A DNA stretch of 32,028 nucleotides from Comamonas sp. JUb58 (lineage in GTDB: Bacteria > Pseudomonadota > Gammaproteobacteria > Burkholderiales > Burkholderiaceae_C), in contig NZ_SOAL01000030.1 of assembly GCF_004364775.1 (NCBI RefSeq), positions 1 to 32,028 on the forward strand, in the 5' to 3' direction. The notes beneath the pieces are model-generated. The model was not told the DNA's origin. It did no database searches and saw only the letters and a program-made list of their open reading frames with translations. Numbering within the stretch: position 1 is the stretch's first letter; every line of letters starts with the position of its first letter. Below, piece after piece: positions 8,301-16,937 of this stretch. Both the position numbers and the translations under genes were made by a program.

Positions 8301-8411
8301 GGGTATCGCTCCTGAAGTCGGTAGATGCAGATGAGGCAGGCCAGCGGGCCTGCCTCGGTTACCTCTAATAGACACCATCTGCAGCGCAAAGATTTCAAGC
8401 GCTGCTCAGTA

Positions 8412-8424
8412 TTTGTTAAACAAA
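8412..8424. promoter_or_regulatory. Palindrome upstream of msrP
   Basis: TTTGTTAAACAAA is a perfect palindrome around a central A, about 115 bases before the msrP start. It shares the TTTG...CAAA outline of two further palindromes at 8659-8696. It could be a binding site for the regulator encoded in the same operon, or a member of an AT-rich promoter; this is inference. Confidence 0.3.
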
Positions 8425-8658
8425 AAGTTATAAATACATGCGGATGACCTGGCCCGGCGGCTACGTCGGCGTCTGCTGCCGAGTGTGCAGAAGGATCAAT
8501 GACAAGTGGGCCCCCGACCCAGACTGTCGACTGTTGCGTAGTATGCACCTGCAGAGCACCTGAGGCAGCCATGGGGCCGAGCTTGCGCAGTGCCTTGGTA
8601 GCCCCGGACCAGGCCCAAATCAAGTCCACACACACTGCAGCAATGCATCACAAAATTT

Positions 8659-8696
8659 GTTTGCTACAAACACATTAAATATTATTTGCAGCAAAC
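8659..8696. promoter_or_regulatory. Paired TTTGC-type palindromes between msrP and 8748 gene
   Basis: GTTTGCTACAAAC (8659-8671) and ATTTGCAGCAAAC (8684-8696) are each near-palindromic and are inverted copies of one another, with centres 25 bases apart. The surrounding 8640-8747 is AT-rich (many ATTATT runs). The pair resembles a double operator. The gene controlled is uncertain: the site lies 360 bases before msrP and just past the end of the leftward gene at 8748. Confidence 0.35.
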
Positions 8697-8747
8697 AATA
8701 ATATTTCACATATTAATAATCACAGGCTTGAGAATAATAACTTATTA

Positions 8748-9206
8748 CTAAGCCAGCCTGATCAAGGACTTCGCTCCATGCAGATGGGGCGGGCATGGTT
8801 TTCCATTGATTGAAATGCAGGACCAGGCCCATCGGTCATATCCAAAAAATACGCGCTCACTCGGGAGTTGATCTGGCCCTCCACCAAAGCCGGTCACCCG
8901 ATCTGGATCGCTTTGCAAGGGAACGGCCGGTTGGCTGTCCTGAGAGTCGGACTCGGGATCACACACCTTCGCGATCGCTATGCCATCCCCCTCTTTCCGG
9001 ATGACAATGCCTGGGTGAGCGCAATCTTCATCTGCGCACATGGGATTGGATGGCTTCCCATCGGCAGTCCCCTGCGTGGCGTCCACACAGGTCACCGCGT
9101 GCTGAAGGATCTGACCGGGGTTTAAGGGGTTTACAGGCTCGCTTTTTGCGTTCACCCATGGAGCTGCCAGCAATACGATTGCAACAGTGGCTGATTGAAT
9201 CAACAT
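8748..9206 (-). CDS. Small secreted cysteine-containing protein, 152 aa
   Basis: The ATG at 9206 has an excellent ribosome binding site (TAGGAGGTGAATT). The first 20 residues form a signal peptide (IQSATVAIVLLAAPWVNA), so the product is exported. The mature protein has at least seven cysteines, including CVDATQ, MCADEDCAHPG, VCDPESD and SCISINGKPCPPH, suggesting disulfide bonds in the periplasm or outside the cell. No family is recognised. It stands alone between msrP and an iron receptor. The gene is somewhat less GC-rich than its neighbours, and its upstream region is AT-rich. Confidence 0.7.
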   Translation of the reverse strand: MLIQSATVAIVLLAAPWVNAKSEPVNPLNPGQILQHAVTCVDATQGTADGKPSNPMCADEDCAHPGIVIRKEGDGIAIAKVCDPESDSQDSQPAVPLQSDPDRVTGFGGGPDQLPSERVFFGYDRWAWSCISINGKPCPPHLHGAKSLIRLA

Positions 9207-9325
9207 AATTCACCTCCTAAAAATCAAAGGCACTCAAGAACTCCTGACAAGGAGGATTGAATAGTAGTGATATTCAAATTGCAATGCAGAGATGATTTGT
9301 TGAAAGTTGCAATACACTCGATATC

Positions 9326-9344
9326 AATAATGATTCGATATATA
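9326..9344. promoter_or_regulatory. Weak Fur-box-like sequence
   Basis: AATAATGATTCGATATATA, read on the other strand, matches about 12 of 19 bases of the GATAATGATAATCATTATC consensus, including an unbroken AATCATTAT. It lies about 120 bases upstream of the secreted protein gene starting at 9206. In AT-rich DNA such a match could arise by chance. Confidence 0.25.
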
Positions 9345-9356
9345 AAATAATCAAAT

Positions 9357-9393
9357 CAGCAGCCAATATTGGAAAACGCCAATATCGCTGCTG
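9357..9393 (-). terminator. Hairpin downstream of TonB receptor gene
   Basis: CAGCAGCCAATATTGG (9357-9372) pairs with CCAATATCGCTGCTG (9379-9393) with one small mismatch and a six-base loop. Leftward of the stem the transcript would be T-rich (ATTTGATTATTTTATAT) but without a clean T-run. It lies 270 bases beyond the receptor stop and could end that transcript. Confidence 0.4.
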
Positions 9394-9665
9394 CACAGCC
9401 CACATGCCCATGCCGTTGATGGCCACCTCGCCCTGCACTGCGATCATCAGGGTTCCGTTGTCGGGCCAGACGCTGATGCACTGCTCAACCTGGCCAACAT
9501 TAAATCCGTCGGAAGGAACAATCGTTTACCGCTCAAACCTTGGACTGGGAGGGTAGAAGCGTTGCGTTTAGAAACGGTTTAGACCGCTGCCAAGACATCA
9601 GCGCCCGGGCACCAGACCTGATGCCATAGGTATCCCAGCCCCAGGTGCTCCTCCCCGCGCCCAGA
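9394..9665. other. Intergenic region after the receptor gene
   Basis: No intact gene. On the leftward strand a short coding-like segment at about 9404-9480 (VWPDNGTLMIAVQGEVAING) may be a scrap of a former gene; its family is unknown. Confidence 0.3.
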
Positions 9666-12131
9666 TCAGAAGTCGTAACGCACACTCGCCGTCACACTGC
9701 GCGGTGCGCCCCAGGTGTACTGCACCCGGCCAAAATCGCGCATGCCGGCAAAGTAGCTTTTGTCCAGCGCATTGCGGATATTCAAGTTGACGCTGAGCTT
9801 TTGGTTGACCTGGTAGCGCGCCATCAGATCCAGCACCCAGAAGGCGGGCTGCAGCAAGGGGCCGGCGGAGGTCTTGCTTTGCCAGCGGGTGGCCGCACCG
9901 ATGGTGAGTCCGCTGAGCGCGCCACCCATGCGGTAGGTGCTGCCCAGCTTGAGCTGGTTGCGGGGCAGGTAGTTGCTGTTGCTCAGGCTGGTGCTGTTGA
10001 GCACATAGCTGCCCTGGGCCTGCCATCCGGGGGCCAGTTCGCCCGATAGCTCCAGCTCATAGCCGCGCTTGCTGACACCGGAGACCGAGCGGTAGATCGC
10101 TGTGCCATCGGGCATGGTTTCGCCCGTGGCGTCGGCCACGTTGTCGGTCTTCATCCAGAAGTAGGCCAGGCTGGCGTTCAGGCGCTTGTCCAGAAACTCG
10201 CCCTTGGCGCCAATTTCATAGGTCTGGCCCTCTTCCGGGTCCAGGGTCTTGCCGCTGGCATCCAGCGCGCTTTGCGGCTTGAAGATGCTGGCATAGCTGC
10301 CGTAGAGCGAGACCTGCTCATGCACATCCACCACCAGCCCCAGGTAAGGGGTGACGACATTGTTCTTCTTGAAGTCGTAGTTCGAGTAGGCGTACGGCGT
10401 CAGGTCGTACTGCTCGTAATTGGTGATGCGGGCGCCGCCAATCACTTTGACCGGATCGGCCACATTCAGGCGCACCGCGCCGTAGACCGAGCTGCGCTTG
10501 GAGCTGAAATAGCTGTGGTTGTCGACGGGATAGTTCACGATGTCATCGGGCCGCACAATCGCGCTGCCGCCATCGCTGTAGTCTAGGCCCAGATTGGTGA
10601 AGCGCTTGTTGGCCGAGTAGGTGTCCGAGCTGGTTCGGGCGGTATCGGCGCCCAGCATCAGCTCATTGCTGCGGCCCAGCAGCTCGAAGGGGCCACGCAG
10701 ATCGGCCGCAATGCTGCGGTTGCGGTTGGCATGGTCCTCGGCGCGGCTCAGGTCCACCACCTGGGGCGATGCCGTAAACCAGGAGCCGGTCTCGCCATAG
10801 GGCATCTTGGTTTTTTCCGTGCTGGCACGCAGCTTGGCCGTCCAGCCGTTGTCAAAACGGTGCTCCAGGCTGGCAAACAAGGTATCGGTGTCCTGCTCAT
10901 AACCCGACCAGGGCGCGCCGATGTTGAAGGAGCGCGGCTGCAGGCCCAGGAAGTCGCCATTGGCGGCGTAGGCCTGGATCATGCTCGTGCTGCCCGCGCC
11001 ATAGTATTCGCGGTGGCGGTGCACAAAGCCAATATTGAGCAAGCTGTCGCGGCTCAGGTCCAGGTCCAGGGTGCCGTACAAGGTCTGGTTGCTGCGCTTG
11101 ACGTTGTCACGGAAGTCATGGCCATCCGATGCCGCTGCCACCAGGCGGCCGCGCAGGCTGCCACGGTCATTGAGCGGGCCACCCACATCCACATCGGCGC
11201 GGTAGTTGTCCCAGCTGCCCACACCGGCGCCCACACTGGCGCGGAACTCCTGCGTCGGGCGCTTGCGGATCATGTTCACCGTCGCGCCGTACTTGCCATC
11301 GCCATTGCTCAGGCCAGATGAGCCCTTGAGCACCTCGATGCGGTCGATCTCGGCCATGTCATCCATGGTGTAGAGCATCTGGGTGTTGGCATACCAGCCG
11401 CTGGCCATCTGGCGCAGGCCATCGATCTGCAGGTTGACGTTGTCGCCCCGCACCATGATGTTGTTGCCATCGCCCTGGCGGTCCACCGTCACGCCGGGGG
11501 TCTGCTCCATCACATCGGTCAAGGTCTGCAGCTTGAAGTCATCCATGCGCTGGCGTGTCATCACGCTGACGGACTGCGGCGTCTGGCGCAGAGTCAGTGC
11601 CAGGCCGGTGGCTGTGGCGCTGGGCCCGCGCTGCGTGTAGCTGCCGGTGTCTTCGGTGCGGCCATCCTGCAGCGCATCGGCGGTCACCGTCACGGTTTCC
11701 AGGGTCATCGACTGGGGCGCTGTGGGCATGCGCCGCAAGGTGAAGGTGCCTGGCTGCGTGCTCACTGCTGTCAAGCCCGTGCCTGTCAGCATGCGCGCCA
11801 GCGCCTCTGGCGCCGTCAGGTTGCCGCTGACGGCCGCTGCCCGCAAGCTCTGCACCAGCGCATCGTCAAACAGCACCTGCTGCTGGGTTTGCCGGCCAAA
11901 GGCCTTGAGCCCCTCAATCAGCGGCTGGGCCGGCAGATTGAAACTCTGGCGCGCCGTCTGCGCAGCGGCTTGCGCCTGGGCAGCGGCGGGTAGCACGCTG
12001 ACGCCCGCCATCGCAGCCGCTACCAGCGCGGCCAGCAATCGTGGCCGCAGCACCGGGGCCTGTGCGTTCCCGCCTACCGCCTTCTTCAACGGGCACCCGC
12101 ACTCTTCCCCCAACAACATCTCGCATCCCAT
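9666..12131 (-). CDS. TonB-dependent siderophore receptor with STN signalling domain
   Basis: An outer-membrane receptor of 821 residues. A signal peptide is at about 28-54 (RLLAALVAAAMAGVSVLPAAAQA). The STN signalling domain at about 60-135 (SFNLPAQPLIEGLKAFGRQT ... LLTG-type repeat) would contact a FecR protein in the periplasm. The plug follows (TPQSVSVMTRQRMDD, VLKGSSGLSNG), then a 22-strand barrel ending in a C-terminal Phe (VTASVRYDF). Strands such as LKLGSTYRMGGAL are typical of ferric-siderophore receptors. The substrate is not predictable. An AGGAG lies ten bases before the ATG at 12131; an ATG at 12119 is also possible. It is 266 bases downstream of a sigma/FecR pair, so it is their likely target and trigger. 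Confidence 0.93.
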   Translation of the reverse strand: MGCEMLLGEECGCPLKKAVGGNAQAPVLRPRLLAALVAAAMAGVSVLPAAAQAQAAAQTARQSFNLPAQPLIEGLKAFGRQTQQQVLFDDALVQSLRAAAVSGNLTAPEALARMLTGTGLTAVSTQPGTFTLRRMPTAPQSMTLETVTVTADALQDGRTEDTGSYTQRGPSATATGLALTLRQTPQSVSVMTRQRMDDFKLQTLTDVMEQTPGVTVDRQGDGNNIMVRGDNVNLQIDGLRQMASGWYANTQMLYTMDDMAEIDRIEVLKGSSGLSNGDGKYGATVNMIRKRPTQEFRASVGAGVGSWDNYRADVDVGGPLNDRGSLRGRLVAAASDGHDFRDNVKRSNQTLYGTLDLDLSRDSLLNIGFVHRHREYYGAGSTSMIQAYAANGDFLGLQPRSFNIGAPWSGYEQDTDTLFASLEHRFDNGWTAKLRASTEKTKMPYGETGSWFTASPQVVDLSRAEDHANRNRSIAADLRGPFELLGRSNELMLGADTARTSSDTYSANKRFTNLGLDYSDGGSAIVRPDDIVNYPVDNHSYFSSKRSSVYGAVRLNVADPVKVIGGARITNYEQYDLTPYAYSNYDFKKNNVVTPYLGLVVDVHEQVSLYGSYASIFKPQSALDASGKTLDPEEGQTYEIGAKGEFLDKRLNASLAYFWMKTDNVADATGETMPDGTAIYRSVSGVSKRGYELELSGELAPGWQAQGSYVLNSTSLSNSNYLPRNQLKLGSTYRMGGALSGLTIGAATRWQSKTSAGPLLQPAFWVLDLMARYQVNQKLSVNLNIRNALDKSYFAGMRDFGRVQYTWGAPRSVTASVRYDF

Positions 12132-12397
12132 GACTCTCGCACTCCTGTGTATTCCTGCATCAATGACAACAGCCCTGCCCGGGCAGCTTTCCCGCTCCAG
12201 GCTCGAGTGGACAGGCTTGGAACGGGCGCTTGCACCAGGCGCCGCTGTGGTTTGCGGCCATTGGCTGGGAATAACAAAGCGGAAGGCTTGGATCCGTGGC
12301 TGGCAGCCCGTGCAGCGCTCAGATCTCTGGCGCCCACCTTATGAAGAAGCACAAAAGGCGCAAAACATGGAACCTTGGCAAATGAAACAAATTGTTT
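12132..12397. promoter_or_regulatory. Receptor upstream region, possible ECF promoter
   Basis: Non-coding gap between the FecR gene and its receptor. It should hold the promoter recognised by the adjacent ECF sigma factor. An AT-rich stretch (CAATTTGTTTCATTTG, leftward strand, about 12377-12392) could include the -35 region. No strong Fur box is present. Confidence 0.3.
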
Positions 12398-13474
12398 TTA
12401 TTGTCGGCGAATGCGCCAGCCCCCGTCGGGCAAGCGCTGCACCCGCACCTCGGCCACGCTGGGCAAGGCGAGCAAAAAGCGCTCCGGATCGGCCAAGGCC
12501 AGCAGGCCCGAGATGGGGATGGCGCGGATCGCGGGATCCTCCACCTCGACAGGAGCATCGAGGTAACGGGCCAGCTCCTGGGCCACCTGTGCCAGCGGCC
12601 GGCGCTGAAAATACACCTGGCCGGTGCGCCATTCGGCCACCTCGTCGGGCTTAACCTTCAACTGACGGTAATGACCGCTGGCGGGCTCCAGCGCCATGGC
12701 CATGCCCGCCGTCAGCAGCACCGGCTGCGGGCTGCCCGGCAGCGTGGAGCGCAGCGCCACCCGCCCCTCTTGCACCTGGACCAGCATCTCCGGCTGCGCA
12801 GCCCGCACATTGAAAGCCGTGCCCACCACGCGGACCTCGCTGTGCCCGCTGGTCACCGTAAAGGGCTTGTTCGCATCGGGCGCCACTTTGAAAAAGGCCT
12901 CGCCCTTGTCCAGCACCGTCTCGCGCCGGTAGGGGTAGTAATGCACCTGCAGGCGGCTGTTGGCGTTCAGCGCCACCTGGCTGCCATCGGGCAAGGCCAG
13001 ATCGCGCAGCTCGCCGGTACCGGTCGCCGCCTCCAGGCTGTAGTAGGCCGTGTTGCACCAGTGCTGCCAGCCCATGCCGGCGATCACCAACAGCAGCAGG
13101 GACGCCAGCAAGGCCTGGGCCGGCCAGCCCCAGCGCCAGCCCAGGCTGGCGCCCTGCGCAGTGGCTTGCCTCGCAGGGCGCGCGGACGCAGCCGGCTTGG
13201 CCTTCGCGTCCGGCACCGCAGTCTGGCCTGCGGCATAAGAAGCTGGAAACATCTGCTGCAGCGCCTGCGCATCCTGCCAAGTCTGGGCCAGGCGCGCCAA
13301 GGCCTGCGCATGCAGCACATCCTCGGCCAGCCAGGCGTTCAAGGCCCTTTCATCGGCGCCGGTCCAGTCAGGCTGCATGCGGCGCACATGCCAGTCACCG
13401 GCGGCATGGTTCAGCGCCAGCAACTGCGCGGGCGTCAGGCTCTGCAGCGATCGGGAGGTCTGCGTTGCGCTCAT
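12398..13474 (-). CDS. FecR-type anti-sigma factor
   Basis: A 358-residue single-pass inner-membrane protein. The cytoplasmic N-terminal domain (residues 1-115) carries the typical AGDWHVRRM and DERALNAWLAEDVLHAQALARL motifs and should bind the sigma factor. The membrane helix is at about 117-136 (AQALLASLLLLVIAGM). The periplasmic FecR domain includes LALPDGSQVALNANS and VVGTAFNVRA. It transfers the signal from the STN domain of the receptor to the sigma factor. The start overlaps the sigma stop as ATGA, so the pair is coupled. The linker before the helix is Ala/Lys/Arg-rich. No RR twin-arginine pair directly abuts the helix, unlike the paralogue at 17211. Confidence 0.93.
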   Translation of the reverse strand: MSATQTSRSLQSLTPAQLLALNHAAGDWHVRRMQPDWTGADERALNAWLAEDVLHAQALARLAQTWQDAQALQQMFPASYAAGQTAVPDAKAKPAASARPARQATAQGASLGWRWGWPAQALLASLLLLVIAGMGWQHWCNTAYYSLEAATGTGELRDLALPDGSQVALNANSRLQVHYYPYRRETVLDKGEAFFKVAPDANKPFTVTSGHSEVRVVGTAFNVRAAQPEMLVQVQEGRVALRSTLPGSPQPVLLTAGMAMALEPASGHYRQLKVKPDEVAEWRTGQVYFQRRPLAQVAQELARYLDAPVEVEDPAIRAIPISGLLALADPERFLLALPSVAEVRVQRLPDGGWRIRRQ

Positions 13475-14106
13475 ACGGGTGGCTCCTCATCGGCAGCGCT
13501 CAGCGCCAGTTGCTGGGCTTGCAGCTGCTGCATCTGCTCGGCACTGGCAAATTGCACGCGGGTCTCGCAATAGGCGACGGCACGCGCCAGGTGTTTGACC
13601 ACCATGCGCAGCGAGATGCCCATCTGCTCGGCCGTCTGCTGCACGGTATGGCCTTCGACCCGGTGCAGCACAAAGGCCTGGCGCTGGCGTTCGGGCAGCT
13701 CCTGGATGGCTTGGTGCAAACGGCGCAGCCGCTGCTGCTGGGCCGCCTGCTGGTTGACCTCCTCGGCACTGCTGTACAACTGCGCCTCCAGCGCCTGCGG
13801 GTGTTCGTCGCCCGATACCAGCTCCAGCCCCTGGGCCTGCGCACTGTGCTGCCAATCGCGTGCGGCCACGCTTTGCAGCGTCTTTCGCAAATAGGGCTGC
13901 TCTTCGTCGGGCTGCAGCACCTTGCCGGTGGCGGCCACCCGTGCAAACACTTCCTGGGTGGCATCCTCCACATCGGCTGCATTGCCAAAATGGCGCCGCA
14001 GCATGCGCATCACCGGTGTGCGCCAGCGCTGGTAGAGGCTCGCCAGGTGCCCGCCGGCCGGCTCCGGCGCACCCGCCTCGCCATGGGGCAACCAATCAGG
14101 CCGCAT
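13471..14106 (-). CDS. ECF sigma factor, FecI type
   Basis: A 211-residue extracytoplasmic-function sigma factor from the ATG at 14106. Region 2 is visible as VMRMLRRHFGNAADVEDATQEVF and region 4 as ELPERQRQAFVLHRVEGHT followed by the helix-turn-helix QTAEQMGISLRMVVKHLARA. This pattern is that of FecI-like iron-starvation sigma factors. It would direct RNA polymerase to the promoter of the STN receptor at 9666-12131. The start is uncertain: an in-frame ATG at 14166 adds 20 unrelated residues, and neither has a clear ribosome binding site. A Fur-box-like sequence lies about 230 bases upstream, and a possible leader frame overlaps the start. Confidence 0.9.
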   Translation of the reverse strand: MRPDWLPHGEAGAPEPAGGHLASLYQRWRTPVMRMLRRHFGNAADVEDATQEVFARVAATGKVLQPDEEQPYLRKTLQSVAARDWQHSAQAQGLELVSGDEHPQALEAQLYSSAEEVNQQAAQQQRLRRLHQAIQELPERQRQAFVLHRVEGHTVQQTAEQMGISLRMVVKHLARAVAYCETRVQFASAEQMQQLQAQQLALSAADEEPPV

Positions 14107-14329
14107 ACGGCACCACGTAGGCCCATGCACACTCGCCCACGCTGCAGCCGCTGGCAGCAGACACATCGCAGATCAAAGAGTGGGGCATGGCAGGCAGGAA
14201 CACAGTGAGCGGACAGGCCAGCAGCGCCAGACATAGCCCAGCGCGCAGCAGGTTGGGAAAGCGGCGCAGGCGTACCCTTTCGAATACGCCTGCCGGAACG
14301 CGCGATGCCGTGGCAAAGCGCGGATGCAT
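14096..14329 (-). CDS. Possible leader peptide or small membrane protein, 77 aa
   Basis: A frame from an ATG at 14329, just downstream of the Fur box, encodes 77 residues with a basic N-terminus (VFERVRLRRFPN), a hydrophobic segment (LLRAGLCLALLACPLTVFLPA) and then three cysteines (ICDVSAASGCSVGEC). It ends with a TGA overlapping the sigma start by 11 bases. It may be a translated leader that couples expression to the sigma gene. No ribosome binding site is visible and GC-rich DNA often holds chance frames, so confidence is low. Confidence 0.25.
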   Translation of the reverse strand: MHPRFATASRVPAGVFERVRLRRFPNLLRAGLCLALLACPLTVFLPAMPHSLICDVSAASGCSVGECAWAYVVPYAA

Positions 14330-14335
14330 TGTACT

Positions 14336-14354
14336 GAGAAGAATTCTCATTCCC
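14336..14354. promoter_or_regulatory. Fur box upstream of ECF sigma gene
   Basis: Read leftward, GGGAATGAGAATTCTTCTC matches 13 of 19 bases of the Fur consensus GATAATGATAATCATTATC, and it contains the palindrome GAGAATTCTTCTC-like core (GAGAA/TTCTC). It lies between the upstream receptor gene and the sigma gene, where iron repression of the sigma/FecR operon is expected. Confidence 0.6.
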
Positions 14355-14411
14355 ATCAAAATGCGCGCTTTTCAACCTCGCACCTGCAGGGCTCGCTGGG
14401 CCCACCCGTCT

Positions 14412-16937
14412 TTAGAACTTGTAGCGTGCGGAGAGGTAATAGCTGCGCGGATCCCCATACACGCCCGTGCCGTACGAGCCCATGCCCGGCATATAGGTCT
14501 TGTTCAGCACATTGCTCAGGTTCAGCGCCACCGACAGGTGCGAATCCACATCCCAGCGGGCCATCAGGCCCAGCAAGGTGTAGGCCGGCTGGGTCGCACG
14601 CCACTGTGTGTCACCCGCTTGCTGGTAGTAGGTTTCGCTTTGCCAGCTCAGCGATCCGCCCACGGTCACGGGGTTCCACTGGCCCGGCAGGCGGTAGCTG
14701 GTGCTGAGCTTGACCAGGTGCTTGGGCTGGTTGGTGTTGACGGCGCTCAGGATCACATCGGGTTGGTAGCCCAGGGTGGATTCGCGGTAGGTATAGCCCG
14801 CATACACATTCCAGGCGGGGGTGACCTGGCCGGAGACTTCCATCTCCACGCCCTTGCTCTTCACCCCCTTGGCGGCGATATAGATTTCTTCGCCGGTGGC
14901 AGGGTTGGAATCCACATACTGGGCCGAGTTGTCCTGCTGGCTCTGGAACAGCGCGATCGAGGTATTGAGCTTACCGTCCAGCAGCGCGCCCTTGATGCCG
15001 ATTTCCTTGCTCTTGCCGGTAAGCGGTGGCAGCGGCGCACCACCCGCATCCTTGTAGTAGGTCTGCGGGTTGAAGATATCGGTGTAGCTTGCATAGACCG
15101 ACCACTGCTTGTTGAAGTCATACACCAGGCCGGCATAGGGGATGACCTTGTGGTTCACCTTGAGCTTGTCGTTGAGGGTGTAGACACTGCTTGCCAGATC
15201 GGTCTCGCCATCGACCAGGCGGTACCAGCTCACCCGCGCACCCAGGATCACCGACAGCACATCCGTGGGCCGCAGACGCAGCGCGCCAAAGGCTCCTTTT
15301 TCTGTCACACGCGTATCGCGGTCACTTTCCAGATCCATTTGAGGCTCGGGTGCATTGCCCTGCCATGCATAGTAGTTGCCCACCGGATCGTAGCCGGTGG
15401 AATAGCCAGGCGCACCACGGCGCTCGCGCGACCAGCCTGCCCCCAAAGTCAGCTCATGGCTGCGGCCCAGCAGCTCGAAGGGGCCCGACAGCACGGCATT
15501 GAGCGAATCGGTGGTCGAGGTCGTCGGAATCTTGGCCGACAGCATGTTCAAGCCCAGCCCCGTCTCCTTGTCCAACGAACCATAGGCGGCCACGCCCACC
15601 TTCACATCGCGGCTCTGGCGCAGGTGGCTGCCAGCCAGCTCCAGCTTCCAGCCGTTGTCAAACACATGCTTCAGATCGGCAAACAGGTTGCTGCTGTCAT
15701 TGTTCCAGTAAGACCAGCGCGCAGCAGGGTTGAGCGAGGTCGGGAAATGCGTCTGCGTGCCATCCGAGAAGAACAGCGGCAGATGGCCATAGGTAGCGCC
15801 ATCGGCGCGGGTCTGCATGTAGTCAATGCCCAGCGCAGCCGTGGTGCGCGGCGCCAGGTCGGCCTCGACGATTCCGTAGAAGTTGCGGGTATCGCGGCTG
15901 TAGTAATCGACATGCGAATCGGCATTCTGCGCAGCGGCCACCATACGGGCACGCACACTGCCATCCGCATTCAAGGGGCCCGAGACATCGGCCACGCCGC
16001 GCTGCTTGCTCCAGGAGCCCACGCCGCCTTCCAGCGAGGCCTGGAACTCCTTGGTAGGCCTCTTGCGCACCAGGTTGACGACCGCGCCCGGGTTGCCCGC
16101 GCCGGTCAGTAAACCGGTAGCGCCCTTGACCACTTCCACCCGGTCGTAGATGGCGCTGTCCGCCAGCGATGTGGTGTATTGGTTGGCGGAGTTCATGGTG
16201 TTGGGCATGCCGTCGAACTGGAAGTTCTCCACCGCAAAGCCGCGCGAGTAGAAGGTGGCGCGCTCGCTGTCATTGCGGCCCACCGTGATACCGGTCACCT
16301 TGTCCAGAATCTCGGGCAGGTTGCTCAGGCCCTGGTCGTCCATCTGCTGGCGGGTGATCACCGTCACCGACTGCGGCGTCTCGCGCAAGGACAGGCCCAT
16401 GCGCGTCGCGGTGCTGGATGCCGCCACGGTGTACGAGCCCGTGTGCTCCGAGGCGGCCACCCGGTCGGCCTGGGCCTGCACCACCACCGGCGCCAACTGC
16501 ATCTCGCCCGCCATCGGGGCCGGGCTGGCCGCTACGCGCTTGCGCAGCACATAGGAGCGGTCGCCCGCAGGCACGGCCTCCAGCCCCGTGCCGGCCAGCA
16601 GCAGCTGCAGCGCCTGGGCCACCGGCAAAGCGCCGTGCACGCCGGGCGATTGCGCGGCGCTGACCAGCTCGGGCGTGCCGCTGACGCTGACGCCGGTCTG
16701 CGATGCAAAAGCGACCAGCGCCGCAGGCAGCGGCCCAGCCGGCACCTGCAGGGTTTGGGCTGCGCCCGCCTGTGCAGGAGCCTGCTCGGCGGTTTGGGCA
16801 TGGACCGGCAGGGCCAGGCCCAGCAGGGCGCCAACGCCCATGGTAAGGATGGCGGCCTGCACTGAGCGGGCCAGCATAGATGGCATGGGCTGCACACCGG
16901 TTGGGGCGGCATGAGGACGATAAGAAAGGGTTGGCAT
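14412..16937 (-). CDS. TonB-dependent siderophore receptor with STN signalling domain
   Basis: An 841-residue outer-membrane receptor. The signal peptide is at about 24-48 (LARSVQAAILTMGVGALLGLALPVHA). The STN domain is at about 62-135 (QTLQVPAGPLPAALVAFASQ, VAQALQLLLAGTGLEAV, YVLRKR). The plug has LRETPQSVTVITRQQMDDQ and VEVVKGATGLLTGAGNPGA. The barrel ends YYLSARYKF with the usual terminal Phe. The plug and barrel resemble FpvA/FhuE-type hydroxamate or pyoverdine receptors, but the ligand is not predictable. The ATG at 16937 has AGGAAG seven bases upstream. It lies 270 bases downstream of a sigma/FecR pair and should be their target. Confidence 0.93.
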   Translation of the reverse strand: MPTLSYRPHAAPTGVQPMPSMLARSVQAAILTMGVGALLGLALPVHAQTAEQAPAQAGAAQTLQVPAGPLPAALVAFASQTGVSVSGTPELVSAAQSPGVHGALPVAQALQLLLAGTGLEAVPAGDRSYVLRKRVAASPAPMAGEMQLAPVVVQAQADRVAASEHTGSYTVAASSTATRMGLSLRETPQSVTVITRQQMDDQGLSNLPEILDKVTGITVGRNDSERATFYSRGFAVENFQFDGMPNTMNSANQYTTSLADSAIYDRVEVVKGATGLLTGAGNPGAVVNLVRKRPTKEFQASLEGGVGSWSKQRGVADVSGPLNADGSVRARMVAAAQNADSHVDYYSRDTRNFYGIVEADLAPRTTAALGIDYMQTRADGATYGHLPLFFSDGTQTHFPTSLNPAARWSYWNNDSSNLFADLKHVFDNGWKLELAGSHLRQSRDVKVGVAAYGSLDKETGLGLNMLSAKIPTTSTTDSLNAVLSGPFELLGRSHELTLGAGWSRERRGAPGYSTGYDPVGNYYAWQGNAPEPQMDLESDRDTRVTEKGAFGALRLRPTDVLSVILGARVSWYRLVDGETDLASSVYTLNDKLKVNHKVIPYAGLVYDFNKQWSVYASYTDIFNPQTYYKDAGGAPLPPLTGKSKEIGIKGALLDGKLNTSIALFQSQQDNSAQYVDSNPATGEEIYIAAKGVKSKGVEMEVSGQVTPAWNVYAGYTYRESTLGYQPDVILSAVNTNQPKHLVKLSTSYRLPGQWNPVTVGGSLSWQSETYYQQAGDTQWRATQPAYTLLGLMARWDVDSHLSVALNLSNVLNKTYMPGMGSYGTGVYGDPRSYYLSARYKF

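Larger units (their letters stand above)
8301..8747. other. 447-base intergenic region upstream of msrP
   Basis: No convincing gene; a leftward frame at 8294-8635 looks like a chance frame. The left part (8301-8640) has ordinary composition and includes the msrP leader. The right part is AT-rich and holds the palindromes listed separately. No rho-independent terminator for the gene at 8748 is clear. Confidence 0.5.

Noticed and set aside
8294..8635. Leftward frame of 113 codons upstream of msrP
   Set aside because: It overlaps the msrP start, has no ribosome binding site and no family character.
14187..16112. Rightward frame of 641 codons
   Set aside because: It is antisense to a well-supported TonB receptor gene and has no recognisable family motif.
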